From Treponema denticola (GTDB lineage Bacteria; Spirochaetota; Spirochaetia; Treponematales; Treponemataceae): a DNA stretch of 64,000 nucleotides. Where the stretch lies: contig NZ_CP051302.1 in NCBI RefSeq assembly GCF_024181405.1, positions 2,232,001 to 2,296,000 of the forward strand. Reading direction: 5' to 3'. A program made the position numbers and the translations under genes. Below are positions 42,449-52,189 of this stretch, piece by piece. Under the pieces are notes generated by a model. It did no database searches. It was not told where the DNA came from and saw only the letters and a program-made list of their open reading frames with translations. Position 1 is the first letter of the stretch, and each line of letters begins with the position of its first letter.

Positions 42449-44533
42449 TTATTTTGTATCGGCCTTCCAAATGCCCAGCCACTCGCCTTCAGGTTTTTGG
42501 GAAATAAGGGTTTTACATTTTTCTGCATAGTGCTTTGAAGGAGGATCGGCTTCTTCCGTTTGAGCAAAAATATTTAAGGCTTCTTTAAAGTTTCCGGCGT
42601 AGAATTCTTTTAAACCTCTATCAAAGGAATCGAGCAAGACTTTTTTTTCGTTATAAGTTTTTTCGTCCATGACTTCATAAACAACTACGGGTTCGGATTT
42701 TCCTACAACTGCGGCACGGGCAAGCTCTCTGAATTTTAGAATTGTGCCGCTTTCTTCAGCTTGTTTTTTTGCGGCCTCAGCGCACATTGTGTAAGAACCG
42801 AATTGCTTATTTAAACCTTCCAAGCGGGCGGCCAAGTTTACCGAATCACCTAACATTGTATAATCGAAGCGGCTTACCGAGCCCATGTTGCCGACGATAG
42901 CAAAGCCCGTATTAAGCCCTATGCGCATTTTAAAGGGCCTGCCTTGAGCCCGCTTTTCAAAATCGGCACGCCTTTCTTCAAGTTTTTTTTGACAAGCCCA
43001 AGCCGCTTCTAAGGCAGAACGGGCATGATGTTCCACTCGTGCAGGAGCATTCCAAAAAGCAATTATAGCATCACCTTCATACTTGTCGATTGTACCGCCC
43101 GAATCCAAGATAATTTTACTCATATCCGAAAGATAATCGTTTAAAAGCTCGGTAAGAGCTTCGGGACTTAAACTCTCCGAGATTGAAGTAAAACCTTGCA
43201 AGTCCGAAAAGAAAATCGATATTTCTTTACGTTCCCCGCCGAGCTTTAATTGGGATGGGTCGGCAATCAACTGTTCAATAACGGCAGGGCTTAGATACTG
43301 CTTAAAGGCATTTTTTAAATAACGCCTTTGTTTACCCTCAACCATGTAACTAACTGCGAGGGAGGCAACAAAAGATAAGATCATTCCGGCAAGCACCGAA
43401 GCCGCGGGTATCGCAATTCCTAAACGGAATAGATAATATGCGATAAAAAGATAGAGGGCAACAAAAACCAAAAAGCTCACAGCATTTATACTTATCGAAG
43501 CAGTTCTGGATTTTATTTTTTCCGAAAAAATTTCAGGCAAGCCTGCAAGAATAATACAAATTAAAATAATTAAAGCATTAATCAAAAAACCTGTTTCTAC
43601 AATCCTATTACCCGAAAGAATATTATCTAAAAGAGTTATATGAATGCCGACTCCCGGGTATGAAGCGGAAACTGGGGTTTGACAAATATCGAAAAGGCCT
43701 GGAGCATAGAGCCCGAAAAAAACATACATGTCTTCAAAATCTTCAGGATTCAGTTCACTTTCCCTTCCCGCCCTTATGTCTGCTTGTGCCTTTAAAATGT
43801 CGCCTGCACTGTAAGGCAAATAATCGTCAATACTTTTTATAAAGCGGAGATTAATCTCTTCAGGTAAGGCCTCATCTTCATCTCCGCCCACAAAATAAGA
43901 AGCAATTCCCAGAGTAGGAATCTTATAATTTTTCCACGAATAAAAAAGACGGGCACGCCTGATAGTTCCGTCAGAATCGGAAAGGCTGTTTACATTCCCT
44001 ATGAGTCTGGCAGACGAAGCAATTTCATCTATAGGAAAAATACCGGGCAACTCCTTAGCAGGGCCTAATCCATTTTTACTTAACTGTTCAGGCTTAGGAG
44101 CACTGTCAGGCCAGCTTTGCGTATTCCCTTGGACCTTGTCAAAAAAAACGGTTTGAATAACTATGCCGCTTTCCTTTGACGCATCAGCAAATTTTTTATC
44201 ATCAGCATCCCCATAGGAAGAAGGCTCCGTAAAAAGCATATCAAAGGCAACCGACTTTGCTCCGCCGCCTGAAAAAAAATCGACTATCTCGGCATAGGCT
44301 TCACGCGGCCAAGGCCAAGTCCATCCCCTTTCGGAAGCTGCATAGTTTAAGCTTTTTTGATCTACTAAAACTAAAACAATTTCATCGGAGGGAGAAAAAT
44401 AAGAAGCCGTCCTATTCATTCTATCATCATAAAAAAAATATTCCGCCTGCTTAAAAACTCCCAAATAAATAAAAAAAAGCACAATGAAAAAAACCGGAAT
44501 GGAAATAAAAAACAGCCTTCGTATTTTCTTCAT
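42449..44533 (-). CDS. CHASE2-domain class III adenylate cyclase
   Basis: 694 residues. A first membrane helix (RRLFFISIPVFFIVLFFIYLG) precedes an extracytoplasmic CHASE2 sensor (about 30-320: YFFYDDRMNR, VLVDQKSLNY, WPWPREAYAEIVDFF). Three closely spaced helices (about 325-400) lead to a cyclase domain (about 430-600) with metal-binding FSDLQGFTSIS and KYEGDAIIAFWN, and DYTMLGDSVNLAARLEG carrying the Asp and Asn/Arg residues expected for cAMP synthesis. A C-terminal extension has a TPR-like helix pair (DRGLKEFYAGNFKEALNIF) and ends in EGEWLGIWKADTK, also found in the cyclase at 54599. It follows the M48 protease gene by ten bases, so it is the last gene of that unit. Confidence 0.88.
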   Translation of the reverse strand: MKKIRRLFFISIPVFFIVLFFIYLGVFKQAEYFFYDDRMNRTASYFSPSDEIVLVLVDQKSLNYAASERGWTWPWPREAYAEIVDFFSGGGAKSVAFDMLFTEPSSYGDADDKKFADASKESGIVIQTVFFDKVQGNTQSWPDSAPKPEQLSKNGLGPAKELPGIFPIDEIASSARLIGNVNSLSDSDGTIRRARLFYSWKNYKIPTLGIASYFVGGDEDEALPEEINLRFIKSIDDYLPYSAGDILKAQADIRAGRESELNPEDFEDMYVFFGLYAPGLFDICQTPVSASYPGVGIHITLLDNILSGNRIVETGFLINALIILICIILAGLPEIFSEKIKSRTASISINAVSFLVFVALYLFIAYYLFRLGIAIPAASVLAGMILSFVASLAVSYMVEGKQRRYLKNAFKQYLSPAVIEQLIADPSQLKLGGERKEISIFFSDLQGFTSISESLSPEALTELLNDYLSDMSKIILDSGGTIDKYEGDAIIAFWNAPARVEHHARSALEAAWACQKKLEERRADFEKRAQGRPFKMRIGLNTGFAIVGNMGSVSRFDYTMLGDSVNLAARLEGLNKQFGSYTMCAEAAKKQAEESGTILKFRELARAAVVGKSEPVVVYEVMDEKTYNEKKVLLDSFDRGLKEFYAGNFKEALNIFAQTEEADPPSKHYAEKCKTLISQKPEGEWLGIWKADTK

Positions 44534-44543
44534 AATTTTTTCC

Positions 44544-45410
44544 TTATTTCAGTTTATTCTTTTGATAGCGGTTAAGCCTCGCGGAACGGTTATAGTCGCC
44601 TGCAAGCTTTTTCGATTCCTTTTCTACGGATTTTATACGGGAAACTGCTGATGGGTGAGTTTTGCCGAAGCCTCTACTGTCATGCTTCTGTTTTTCACTC
44701 ATAATTTTAAGCATTTCGGTCATAGCATTGGGATCATATCCCGCCCTTGCCATCAGCTTGACGGCAAAACGGTCTGCATCATATTCTTGGCTTTTAGAAT
44801 AACCTGAATTCACTAAGGTTGTTACAATTTCTTTTGATGCATCTTCTAAAAATTTAAGTTCCGCTTTTTTATCGGAGCCTACAGCCATTGTTGCCGAACT
44901 TTCTACAGCGGCAGCAGTTATTCTATTAGCCTTAATAGCTCCTATACCGTGCTTTAGTTGAATGTGCCCAAGCTCATGGGCTATGACACCGGCAAGAGCA
45001 TCTTCGGAATCCGCACAAGACAAGAGTCCCTTGGTAACCAGCACATGACCGCCGGGTGTTGCAAAGGCATTTATTTCGTCCGTATCCAATATCGCAACAT
45101 GATAGCCGTTATAGGATTCGGGTACGTCGGAATTCAAAACCAAGGTCATACAGATCAAGTTAAGATAGTTTTCCAACGGCTTGTTCCTGTAAAGTTTATA
45201 ATTACTTAAAATGATGGCAGCAACTTCCCTGCCTATATAATACTCTTCCTCATTTTCAATAGGCTTCGAGGCTTCAATAATAGGAGCGGCAGCATCTATA
45301 GCATTTTTTGTAAAGGCAAGAGGATCATCTAAACTTCCCAATAGGGCACAAGATAGAACAACTACCGGTATTAAACTTATAATTACAAATAATCCGAATT
45401 TTTTCTTCAT
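44544..45410 (-). CDS. M48-family metalloprotease lipoprotein
   Basis: 288 residues. Signal peptide with lipobox (VVLSCALLGS), then an M48 domain: zinc motif in VIAHELGHIQLKHG, followed by the third ligand Glu in SKSQEYDADRFAVKLMARAGYD. Such proteins (BepA/LoiP type) degrade or refold misassembled envelope proteins. The start shares a base with the stop of the SH3 protein gene (TAATG), so these two and the cyclase form one transcription unit. Confidence 0.88.
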   Translation of the reverse strand: MKKKFGLFVIISLIPVVVLSCALLGSLDDPLAFTKNAIDAAAPIIEASKPIENEEEYYIGREVAAIILSNYKLYRNKPLENYLNLICMTLVLNSDVPESYNGYHVAILDTDEINAFATPGGHVLVTKGLLSCADSEDALAGVIAHELGHIQLKHGIGAIKANRITAAAVESSATMAVGSDKKAELKFLEDASKEIVTTLVNSGYSKSQEYDADRFAVKLMARAGYDPNAMTEMLKIMSEKQKHDSRGFGKTHPSAVSRIKSVEKESKKLAGDYNRSARLNRYQKNKLK

Positions 45411-45886
45411 TATTCACCGTCCTCCAATAAGCCTTCTTTAATAAAAAAATGTAAATCCGCCGGGTTTACCTTTATGCCTTCAACGCTGTCAACTGCCGCA
45501 TAATTTTTTTTACCTGAAGCCGAAAACTCCGAGCCCGAGCCTTCAGTTAGGCCCTTTCCTGCAAGCGACAATTCCTTTGCTTCTGCAGAAGTTTTTTTAT
45601 CAAAAGAGCCGGCTATTTTTTTCTTTGTAAGATTTGCCTTCGGAAGCCAGCCTACAAGGTTCGGGTTTGAAACGGGAGAAACCTTCATCCATTTTCCTTT
45701 TTCTTCTAAAAGATATACCTGATCCCCGTACCTTACTCTCACAAGGTCTTTAGCAAAAAAAGCTGAATCGGATTTTATCCATGTTTCTTTTATATTCACA
45801 TACATTTTTTTAGAGGACTTTTCCGCCGTCAGTATTCCCAAAACAACAAAAAACATAAGTAAACACAATATCTTAGATTTTTTCAT
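45410..45886 (-). CDS. Exported bacterial SH3-domain protein
   Basis: 158 residues: signal peptide (ILCLLMFFVVLGILTAE), then a bacterial SH3 fold (about 28-95: YVNIKETWIKSDSAFF, VRYGDQVYLLEEKGKWMKV, VGWLPKANL), a domain that commonly binds peptidoglycan stem peptides. A Ser/Ala/Lys-rich tail follows. It is first in the unit with the M48 protease and the CHASE2 cyclase; AAGGAGG precedes the ATG. Confidence 0.78.
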   Translation of the reverse strand: MKKSKILCLLMFFVVLGILTAEKSSKKMYVNIKETWIKSDSAFFAKDLVRVRYGDQVYLLEEKGKWMKVSPVSNPNLVGWLPKANLTKKKIAGSFDKKTSAEAKELSLAGKGLTEGSGSEFSASGKKNYAAVDSVEGIKVNPADLHFFIKEGLLEDGE

Positions 45887-45910
45887 AAAAACCTCCTTCT
45901 TAATGTGAAA

Positions 45911-45939
45911 ATTGTATCACAAAAAAAGCCGCTTGTCCA
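45911..45939 (-). promoter_or_regulatory. Promoter of the SH3/M48/cyclase unit
   Basis: On the minus strand TGGACA (45939-45934), 17-base spacer, TACAAT (45916-45911), 25 bases before the ATG. Confidence 0.7.
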
Positions 45940-46011
45940 GTTTTTATTATCGGTAGTTTTTAATGGAATGTATTTCCGCGGCAAAAAACAAAACAAACAA
46001 ATTTCCGCCTG

Positions 46012-46040
46012 TTGCAAGATTTTTTGAATTTTGATATAAT
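46012..46040 (+). promoter_or_regulatory. Promoter of the nfnAB operon
   Basis: TTGCAA (46012-46017), 17-base spacer, TATAAT (46035-46040). A leader of about 85 bases precedes the first start codon. Confidence 0.7.
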
Positions 46041-46130
46041 AACCCGTTAAGGTTATCATTGATTTGAAGACTTGTCTAACATCTTAAATCATTATTTTTT
46101 TATAGATTATAAACCTTAAGGAGTATGATT

Positions 46131-46967
46131 ATGCACAAAATACTTGAAAAACGGCAATATTCGCCTGAGGTTTTTTATTTGCGCGTTGAAGCACCGGAAA
46201 TCGCAAAAAACAGACATCCGGGACAGTTTGTAATCGTTCAAATAGATACCAACTTCGGTGAAAGAGTTCCTCTCACAATTGCCGATGCAAATGCCGAAGA
46301 AGGCTGGATCGCCCTCGTTATTCAGGCCGTAGGAGCCACAACCATCAAACTTTGCAATAAAAACGTAGGTGATTCTATCGCTGCAATTTTAGGCCCTCTT
46401 GGACGCCCCTCCCACATCACAAAGTGCGGAACCGTTGCCTGTGTCTGCGGAGGTATTGGTGTTGCCCCAATGTACCCTATAGCTCAAGCCTTTAAAGAAG
46501 CAGGTAACAAGCTCATAGTTATCATCGGAGCAAGAAACAAGGATCTAATCGTTTTTGAAGATGAAATGAAGGCTATCGCCGATGAGCTAATTATCACAAC
46601 AGATGATGGTTCTTATGGAAGAAAGGCTCTTGTAACCGTACCTTTAAAAGAACTCTGTGAAAGTCAAACTCCTCCCGACGAAGTCTTTGCAATCGGCCCG
46701 CCCATAATGATGAAATTCTGTGCCGAAACCACCCGTCCATTCGGAATAAAAACAACGGTTTCACTTAACACGATTATGATTGACGGTACGGGAATGTGCG
46801 GCGGCTGCCGTGTAACCGTAGACAATCAAATCAAGTTCGTATGTGTTGACGGCCCCGAATTCGATGCCCACAAGGTTGACTTCGATAATATGATGATGAG
46901 AATGAAGGCCTTCCGCGGACGCGAAGATCAGGATAGGCATAAGTGCAAGTCCGGTATTTTTAATTAA
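46131..46967 (+). CDS. nfnA: NfnA-type ferredoxin-NADP reductase subunit alpha
   Basis: 278 residues from the ATG at 46131 (AAGGAG 7 bases upstream; the ATG at 46125 is too close to it). FAD-binding (HPGQFVIVQIDTNFGERVPLTIAD), NAD-binding (GGIGVAPMYPIAQAF) and a C-terminal [2Fe-2S] site (GTGMCGGCRVTVDNQIKFVC) match the small subunit of electron-bifurcating NADH-dependent reduced ferredoxin:NADP oxidoreductase, also called sulfide dehydrogenase subunit beta. Together with the next gene it exchanges electrons between NADH, ferredoxin and NADPH, important in fermenting anaerobes. Confidence 0.9.
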   Translation: MHKILEKRQYSPEVFYLRVEAPEIAKNRHPGQFVIVQIDTNFGERVPLTIADANAEEGWIALVIQAVGATTIKLCNKNVGDSIAAILGPLGRPSHITKCGTVACVCGGIGVAPMYPIAQAFKEAGNKLIVIIGARNKDLIVFEDEMKAIADELIITTDDGSYGRKALVTVPLKELCESQTPPDEVFAIGPPIMMKFCAETTRPFGIKTTVSLNTIMIDGTGMCGGCRVTVDNQIKFVCVDGPEFDAHKVDFDNMMMRMKAFRGREDQDRHKCKSGIFN

Positions 46968-46980
46968 GGAGCGGAAAAAT

Positions 46981-48492
46981 ATGGAAAATATAAATAAAGA
47001 ATGTCATAAACATGTAACCCATGAAGAGCTTTCAGATCGGGCCAAACAGCTTTGGGCCGATTTAAAGGGCAAAACCTTAACCCCTAAAGAAAGGGCTCAG
47101 ATTCCTATTCAGGAAATGCCGACCCTCGATCCTCATAAAAGAGCCTCATTGATGAATGAGGTTGCCATGGGCTACACCGATGAACAGGCCCGCATTGAGG
47201 CGGAAAGATGCTTAAACTGCAAAAACAAGCCCTGCGTTAAAGGCTGCCCCGTAGGTATACCGATTCCCGAATTTATTGCCGAAATCCAAAAAGGCGATTA
47301 TAAAAAGGCTGTCGATATTATAAAAACAACAAACCTCTTACCTGCAATTTGCGGACGCGTTTGTCCTCAAGAAAAGCAGTGCCAAGCTTTTTGTACTGTA
47401 GGTAAGATGCTCAAATCCACGGAACAGGCTGTAGCCATCGGCCGTCTTGAACGCTTTGTCGCCGACTGGGAAAGAAACAATAATAAGATTACCATTCCAC
47501 CCGTTGCTCCCGAAACCGGAAAAAAAGTTGCTATCATCGGTTCAGGCCCTGCCGGTTTGACTGTTGCAGCCGATGTCCGCAGGGAAGGCCACTCGGTAAC
47601 AGTCTTTGAAGCCTTCCACAAAACAGGCGGCGTTATGGTTTACGGAATCCCCGAATTCCGATTGCCGAAAGAAATCGTTGCAAAGGAAGTCGAAAACCTC
47701 GAAAAGATGGGCGTTGAATTCAAAACCAACTTCTTGGTAGGAAGAACCGAGACCCTTGAGCAGCTTTTAAAAGAAGACGGATATGATGCCGCCTTTATCG
47801 GAACCGGTGCCGGTCTTCCCAAATTTATGGGAATTGAAGGCGAAAACCTCATCGGTGTTTTTAGTGCAAACGAATATTTGACAAGGGCTAACCTTATGAA
47901 GGCCTATGATGCAACGCACTCCGATACCCCTCTGTATCAGGCTGAAACTCTAGCCGTAATCGGAGGCGGAAACGTTGCTATGGATGCTGCCAGAATGGGC
48001 TACCGCCTTGGCTGTAAAAAAGTCTACTGTATTTACCGCCGAACCCGTGCCGAAATGCCCGCCCGAATCGAAGAAGTTGCCCATGCCGAGGAAGAAGGCG
48101 TAGAGTTCTGCTTCCTTCAAAACCCCACAAGAATAATCGGAGATGAAGAAGGAAAGGTTTGCGCAATAGAAGTTTTAGACTATGAATTGGGCGAACCTGA
48201 TGAATCCGGCAGAAGAAAGCCTGTAGAAAAACCCGGTACCGAGCATCAAATAAAGGTTGATGCCGTAATCGTTGCCCTCGGAAACGACTCCAACCCCCTT
48301 ATGGCTCAAACAAGTCATGGTTTGGAAGTTACCAAAAAGGGCAATATCGTCGTTGACGAAAGCCAAAAAACCTCGATCGAGGGAGTTTGGGCAGGAGGCG
48401 ACATTGTTTTAGGTGCTGCTACCGTAATTCTTGCAATGGGCGAAGGCCGAAAAGCCGCTGCCGCAATTAACGAATATTTAAAGACAAAATAA
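46981..48492 (+). CDS. nfnB: NfnB-type oxidoreductase subunit beta (GltA/glutamate-synthase small-subunit family)
   Basis: 503 residues. N-terminal Cys clusters for two [4Fe-4S] centres (CLNCKNKPCVKGCP and CGRVCPQEKQCQAFC), then two Rossmann folds: FAD (VAIIGSGPAGLTVAADVRREG) and NADPH (LAVIGGGNVAMDAARMGYRLG), ending with GVWAGGDIVLGAATVILAMGEGRKAA. Often annotated as 'glutamate synthase (NADPH), homotetrameric GltA'; the adjacent NfnA gene, 13 bases upstream, supports the NfnAB reading. AAGGAGCGG precedes the ATG. A terminator follows. Confidence 0.9.
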   Translation: MENINKECHKHVTHEELSDRAKQLWADLKGKTLTPKERAQIPIQEMPTLDPHKRASLMNEVAMGYTDEQARIEAERCLNCKNKPCVKGCPVGIPIPEFIAEIQKGDYKKAVDIIKTTNLLPAICGRVCPQEKQCQAFCTVGKMLKSTEQAVAIGRLERFVADWERNNNKITIPPVAPETGKKVAIIGSGPAGLTVAADVRREGHSVTVFEAFHKTGGVMVYGIPEFRLPKEIVAKEVENLEKMGVEFKTNFLVGRTETLEQLLKEDGYDAAFIGTGAGLPKFMGIEGENLIGVFSANEYLTRANLMKAYDATHSDTPLYQAETLAVIGGGNVAMDAARMGYRLGCKKVYCIYRRTRAEMPARIEEVAHAEEEGVEFCFLQNPTRIIGDEEGKVCAIEVLDYELGEPDESGRRKPVEKPGTEHQIKVDAVIVALGNDSNPLMAQTSHGLEVTKKGNIVVDESQKTSIEGVWAGGDIVLGAATVILAMGEGRKAAAAINEYLKTK

Positions 48493-48517
48493 GTCTTTTA
48501 CTTTAAAACGATAATTA

Positions 48518-48556
48518 AAAAGCTGTCCAAGTTCAAATGCTTGGGCAGCTTTTTTT
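48518..48556 (+). terminator. nfnAB terminator
   Basis: AAAGCTGTCCAA (48518-48529 region) pairs with TTGGGCAGCTTT (one G-T pair), followed by seven T. Confidence 0.85.
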
Positions 48557-48599
48557 ATGATTTTTCTATAAACTTTCCTTCTTACAGGTTTTTAATAGC

Positions 48600-50219
48600 T
48601 TAAAGTTCTTCCGACTTCCATTCGCCGATAGTCCTTTCCTCCTCATTAAAACTCGAACCTATCAGAATTATTTTTTTGCCGCTTGTCTTAAATTGAGCGG
48701 CATAGCCATTTTCTTTTATTTGGACTATTGCATCTTCTGCCGTACCTGCACTCATCAGCTTAAACTCAAAGATGTATATCGAATCCTTAGTATGTACTAT
48801 ACAGTCAGCCCTGCCTTTTAAACAGTGTATTTCCGTTTGCACAAATTGCCCCATAAGTTTAAAGATTAGGTAAACGGCAGTCTGGTAGTTTTGCTCCCTC
48901 AATTTGAGCTTATCTTTTGGAAGATTATCGTAAGGCACACCGGCTATTATAGCCTGCATCCTTTCCATAAACTCATCGACATTCCCGGATCGGATATCCT
49001 CGACAAACTTCCATATTGAAACTCCCGTTTCATCAGGCCTAAGTGAAGAATATGACGGGAATAGATTTTCTAAAAAGCTATAACGTACCTCATCATTCGG
49101 AAAGCCTAAGCGATACATATTAACTTCTTCTATGTATTCGTTTATCGTTAAATAGCCCGATTGAAACAATATCGGTAATGGATTTTTTGCATCTGCACGG
49201 TATAATTCTATCCCCGCTTCATTTAATTCAACATTTCCGTCTAGGTCGGGAATATTGTAATGAGCATCTTTTAGGTAGTTTACCAAAAAAGTCGGCGTGC
49301 CTGTGGAGAACCAATAATTTTTTAATTCGCCGGAGTTTAAAGTATTTAATATGCTAAACGGGTTATAGACAGATTCTCCTAAAACACTGAACTTATAGCC
49401 GTCGTACCGCTTTTTTAGTTCTTCAAGCATTTTAGCATAGCTGTTTTTGGTGTTTTTCGCCAGTCTTTCTATTTCAGGCTTAAAGGTTTTTTCTATCTCG
49501 GCTTGAGTTAGGCCGCATATTTCGGCATAGTCATTCAGCATACTTATATCTTGCAGATTATTTAAGTCGCTGAATATACTTACCTTACTGAACTTTGTAA
49601 CTCCCGTCAAAAAAGCAAAGCGGATATACTGGTCGCAAGTTTTTATTACCGAATAAAAGGCTTTAAGGGTATTGCGGAATTCTTCGTTTAAGGCTTCGTT
49701 TACACCCATTGTTTGTAAAAGGGGTTTATCATATTCGTCCACAAGAATGACCACCTGCTTTCCGGTTTTGTTGTAGGCGGTTTCTATTAGTGACTGAAAA
49801 CGCTTTCCGAAAGAATCGCCTTCATTTTTTAACCCGTAGAGTTTTTCTTCTTTTTTTAAAAAGTAGTCTAGGCTTTCAGCAAGAGCAGCATCCAAGTCAT
49901 ATCGGCCCACATTAAAATCCATATACAAAACAGGATACTCACCCCATGCTTCGTTTTTTTCGATTTCGGCCCGCTTTTCTTCAGCCTTTTCGATGTACAA
50001 GCCCTTAAAAAGCTCTTTTTGCCCTAAAAAATAGGCCTTCAAAGTCGAGAGAAAAAGACTTTTTCCAAAGCGGCGGGGACGGCTTAAAAAGTATACCTTC
50101 CCTAAGTTGGCCAGCTTAAAAGCATATAGAGTTTTATCTACATATAAAAAGTTTTTTCTGCGTAAATCTTCAAAACTTTGAATCCCTATCGGTATCTTTC
50201 TCGAAAAATCAAAATCCAT
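48600..50219 (-). CDS. AAA-ATPase-like protein with C-terminal PD-(D/E)XK nuclease domain
   Basis: 539 residues from the ATG at 50219 (AGGAGG upstream; an earlier in-frame start at 50303 lacks a site). The AAA-ATPase_like domain begins KIPIGIQSFEDLRRKNFLYVDK, with Walker A SRPRRFGKSLFLSTL and Walker B VVILVDEYDKPLL. The C-terminal PDDEXK_9 nuclease-like domain reads ADCIVHTKDSIYIFEFKL (Asp, Glu-x-Lys). The family is abundant in oral treponemes and Bacteroidetes; its function is unproven, and roles in DNA mobility or defence have been guessed. It lies downstream of msp on the same strand, behind a terminator. Confidence 0.85.
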   Translation of the reverse strand: MDFDFSRKIPIGIQSFEDLRRKNFLYVDKTLYAFKLANLGKVYFLSRPRRFGKSLFLSTLKAYFLGQKELFKGLYIEKAEEKRAEIEKNEAWGEYPVLYMDFNVGRYDLDAALAESLDYFLKKEEKLYGLKNEGDSFGKRFQSLIETAYNKTGKQVVILVDEYDKPLLQTMGVNEALNEEFRNTLKAFYSVIKTCDQYIRFAFLTGVTKFSKVSIFSDLNNLQDISMLNDYAEICGLTQAEIEKTFKPEIERLAKNTKNSYAKMLEELKKRYDGYKFSVLGESVYNPFSILNTLNSGELKNYWFSTGTPTFLVNYLKDAHYNIPDLDGNVELNEAGIELYRADAKNPLPILFQSGYLTINEYIEEVNMYRLGFPNDEVRYSFLENLFPSYSSLRPDETGVSIWKFVEDIRSGNVDEFMERMQAIIAGVPYDNLPKDKLKLREQNYQTAVYLIFKLMGQFVQTEIHCLKGRADCIVHTKDSIYIFEFKLMSAGTAEDAIVQIKENGYAAQFKTSGKKIILIGSSFNEEERTIGEWKSEEL

Positions 50220-50304
50220 TTTAAGCCTCCTAAAACCGATTATATCATAAGACGCAGGATTATTCAATGTTTTAAGAATAGCAGCAGACTCGATTAAACA
50301 CAAA

Positions 50305-50328
50305 AAAACCCGCCTTGCGGCGGGTTTT
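50305..50328 (-). terminator. msp terminator
   Basis: AAAACCCGCC (50305-50314) pairs with GGCGGGTTTT (50319-50328), 4-base loop, just after the msp stop. Confidence 0.88.
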
Positions 50329-50349
50329 AAACTATACTAGATATAGAGA

Positions 50350-52005
50350 TTAGTAGATAACTTTAACACCGATTACAAAAGTACCATTGTGTGCATCAAA
50401 AGCAGGAGCGCTAATCATGCCTTGAGTACCTTCATATTTATTCCAGGAAAGTTTACCCTGTGACCAGTAGGTGTCAATTTCAATTTTCTCTGCAGGAGAG
50501 AATGTAGCACCGACCTTATAGGCAACACCGAAGAACTTATCGGTTTTGCTAGGATCTATAGATTTTCTGTTGGTTTCACCCCAGAAGTTAACATAGGGCT
50601 TGATCCACATTGAATCTGTAAGAGCATACTTGTAGTTTACCCAAGCACTTAGACCCATAGGTAATGTAGATTTATCACCGGTGGGAACTGCGCTTAAGAG
50701 ATGGTTAAGTCTGAAGTCTACGCCAAATGCCAAACCTTCAACAAAATTTGTATTTCCTGAAGCTGCTGATTTAAAGGCAATCATTGCTGCCATATCACCA
50801 ATAGCATCGCCGTTCTTGTCCTCTCCGGCATAAGCAGACAAATCATTACCGAAGTAGGCACCAAGAGCTACCCACTTATAAGAAGCATCAAAGCGAAGAT
50901 CAAAAGCAACCTTTGAATCCGTACCTACATTCATTAAGGCATCCATGGCTAAGGTTAGAGCAAGACCATCAACAGGCTTTGATCCGAGTTTGAATCCCAT
51001 ACCTAAATACGGCTTATCCGGATTTGATCCTGCTGCAACATCTTCATGAACACCGGCCTTTCCAAAGTCCTTAACGTTATCAAAAGTTGCATTGATACCG
51101 AAATCAAGCGTAACCCACTTATCATAACCTAAGCTTAAATCAAGTCCGAAAGCATATTTGTTTGCTGCGGGACCGGTTGCAGTAGACGCTGTCTGTACCA
51201 AATATTTTCCGGCTTCACCAGCAGCTACGGTAGGAAGACCTGTGGCAGGGTCAACAGGACCTGTGAAAGCAGGAGCTGCTGTAGAACTAAATATCGGCTT
51301 ACCTTCTCCATCGTAACCATTTTGCTTATAATATGTAGCACCAGCAATTGATGTGTCGCCAGCTTTCAAATCTACAACCTTAAACTTATCTTGAGATGCT
51401 GATCCCTTAGCTTTCCATGAACCGTTTGATCCGAATTTTAAGCCGGCATCAAATTTAAGCCCTGTTCCTGCAAGGTCATCGCTTGCATAACCGAGTTTTG
51501 TACCAAAACCAGTAATATCGCCTGAGGTTTCAGGACCCCATGCTATACCATTGTCGCGGATAGGTGACCAAATCTGTGCATAGTTTGTAGAAAAGTCAGG
51601 GCGTCCGTAAACATTCATGTAACCGCCGAAGAAATGAATAGATGCAGACATATCGCTTAATGTTTTTCTCCAGAGTTTAAACTCGGCATCCGAATCCCAA
51701 GCCAAATGGGGTGATGCACTATTTGACAACTGGTCATAGAATCTGTAAGCTAAGTTTACACCAAGATCAAAGTTCATGCGAACGTCACCTTCGGTCTTTG
51801 AGTTTAAAGTACCCATGTAAAGAGGGATTACGACCTTTGCGTCCAAGTAATTCTCAAAACCATGTTGGGCCTTTGCATTATTGCCTGCTCCAAAGTCAAT
51901 TCCCCAGTTTACAGAAGCATTTGCTGTAACTTGAGGTGTAAGTTGGGCAAAAGCTGCTCCGCCCAAGAGCACCAAAATCATCAAAATTGACAGAATTTTT
52001 TTCAT
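50350..52005 (-). CDS. msp: Major outer sheath protein Msp
   Basis: 551 residues from the ATG at 52005 with AAGGAGG upstream; a longer frame to 52059 has no ribosome site. The signal peptide (MKKILSILMILVLLGGAAFA) and mature start QLTPQVTANASVNWGIDFG are those I recognise from T. denticola Msp. This protein is the dominant porin and adhesin, forms an outer-membrane barrel as trimers, and binds fibronectin and host cells. Alternating beta-strand patterns run to a terminal FVIGVKVIY. A Pro/Ala/Gly/Thr-rich stretch (APAFTGPVDPATGLPTVAAG, about residues 230-255) probably is a surface loop of the strain-variable region. It has its own strong promoter. Confidence 0.9.
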   Translation of the reverse strand: MKKILSILMILVLLGGAAFAQLTPQVTANASVNWGIDFGAGNNAKAQHGFENYLDAKVVIPLYMGTLNSKTEGDVRMNFDLGVNLAYRFYDQLSNSASPHLAWDSDAEFKLWRKTLSDMSASIHFFGGYMNVYGRPDFSTNYAQIWSPIRDNGIAWGPETSGDITGFGTKLGYASDDLAGTGLKFDAGLKFGSNGSWKAKGSASQDKFKVVDLKAGDTSIAGATYYKQNGYDGEGKPIFSSTAAPAFTGPVDPATGLPTVAAGEAGKYLVQTASTATGPAANKYAFGLDLSLGYDKWVTLDFGINATFDNVKDFGKAGVHEDVAAGSNPDKPYLGMGFKLGSKPVDGLALTLAMDALMNVGTDSKVAFDLRFDASYKWVALGAYFGNDLSAYAGEDKNGDAIGDMAAMIAFKSAASGNTNFVEGLAFGVDFRLNHLLSAVPTGDKSTLPMGLSAWVNYKYALTDSMWIKPYVNFWGETNRKSIDPSKTDKFFGVAYKVGATFSPAEKIEIDTYWSQGKLSWNKYEGTQGMISAPAFDAHNGTFVIGVKVIY

Positions 52006-52037
52006 AAAAAATTCCTCCTTGTTATTTGTTTGACGAC

Positions 52038-52066
52038 ATTGTAACACAGCCAAAAACACTTGTCAA
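52038..52066 (-). promoter_or_regulatory. Strong msp promoter
   Basis: On the minus strand TTGACA (52066-52061), 17-base spacer, TACAAT (52043-52038), 32 bases before the msp start. Confidence 0.85.
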
Positions 52067-52189
52067 GCAAAAATACAAAAAAGTTACACAAAATTCGCAT
52101 TTTTTTTATAATTTTTCTAATTTTTTTGCCTTTTTTCGGCATATTAACAACAAAAACAAGCGGATCCTGCACCGATTCAGTTCAAGGAG

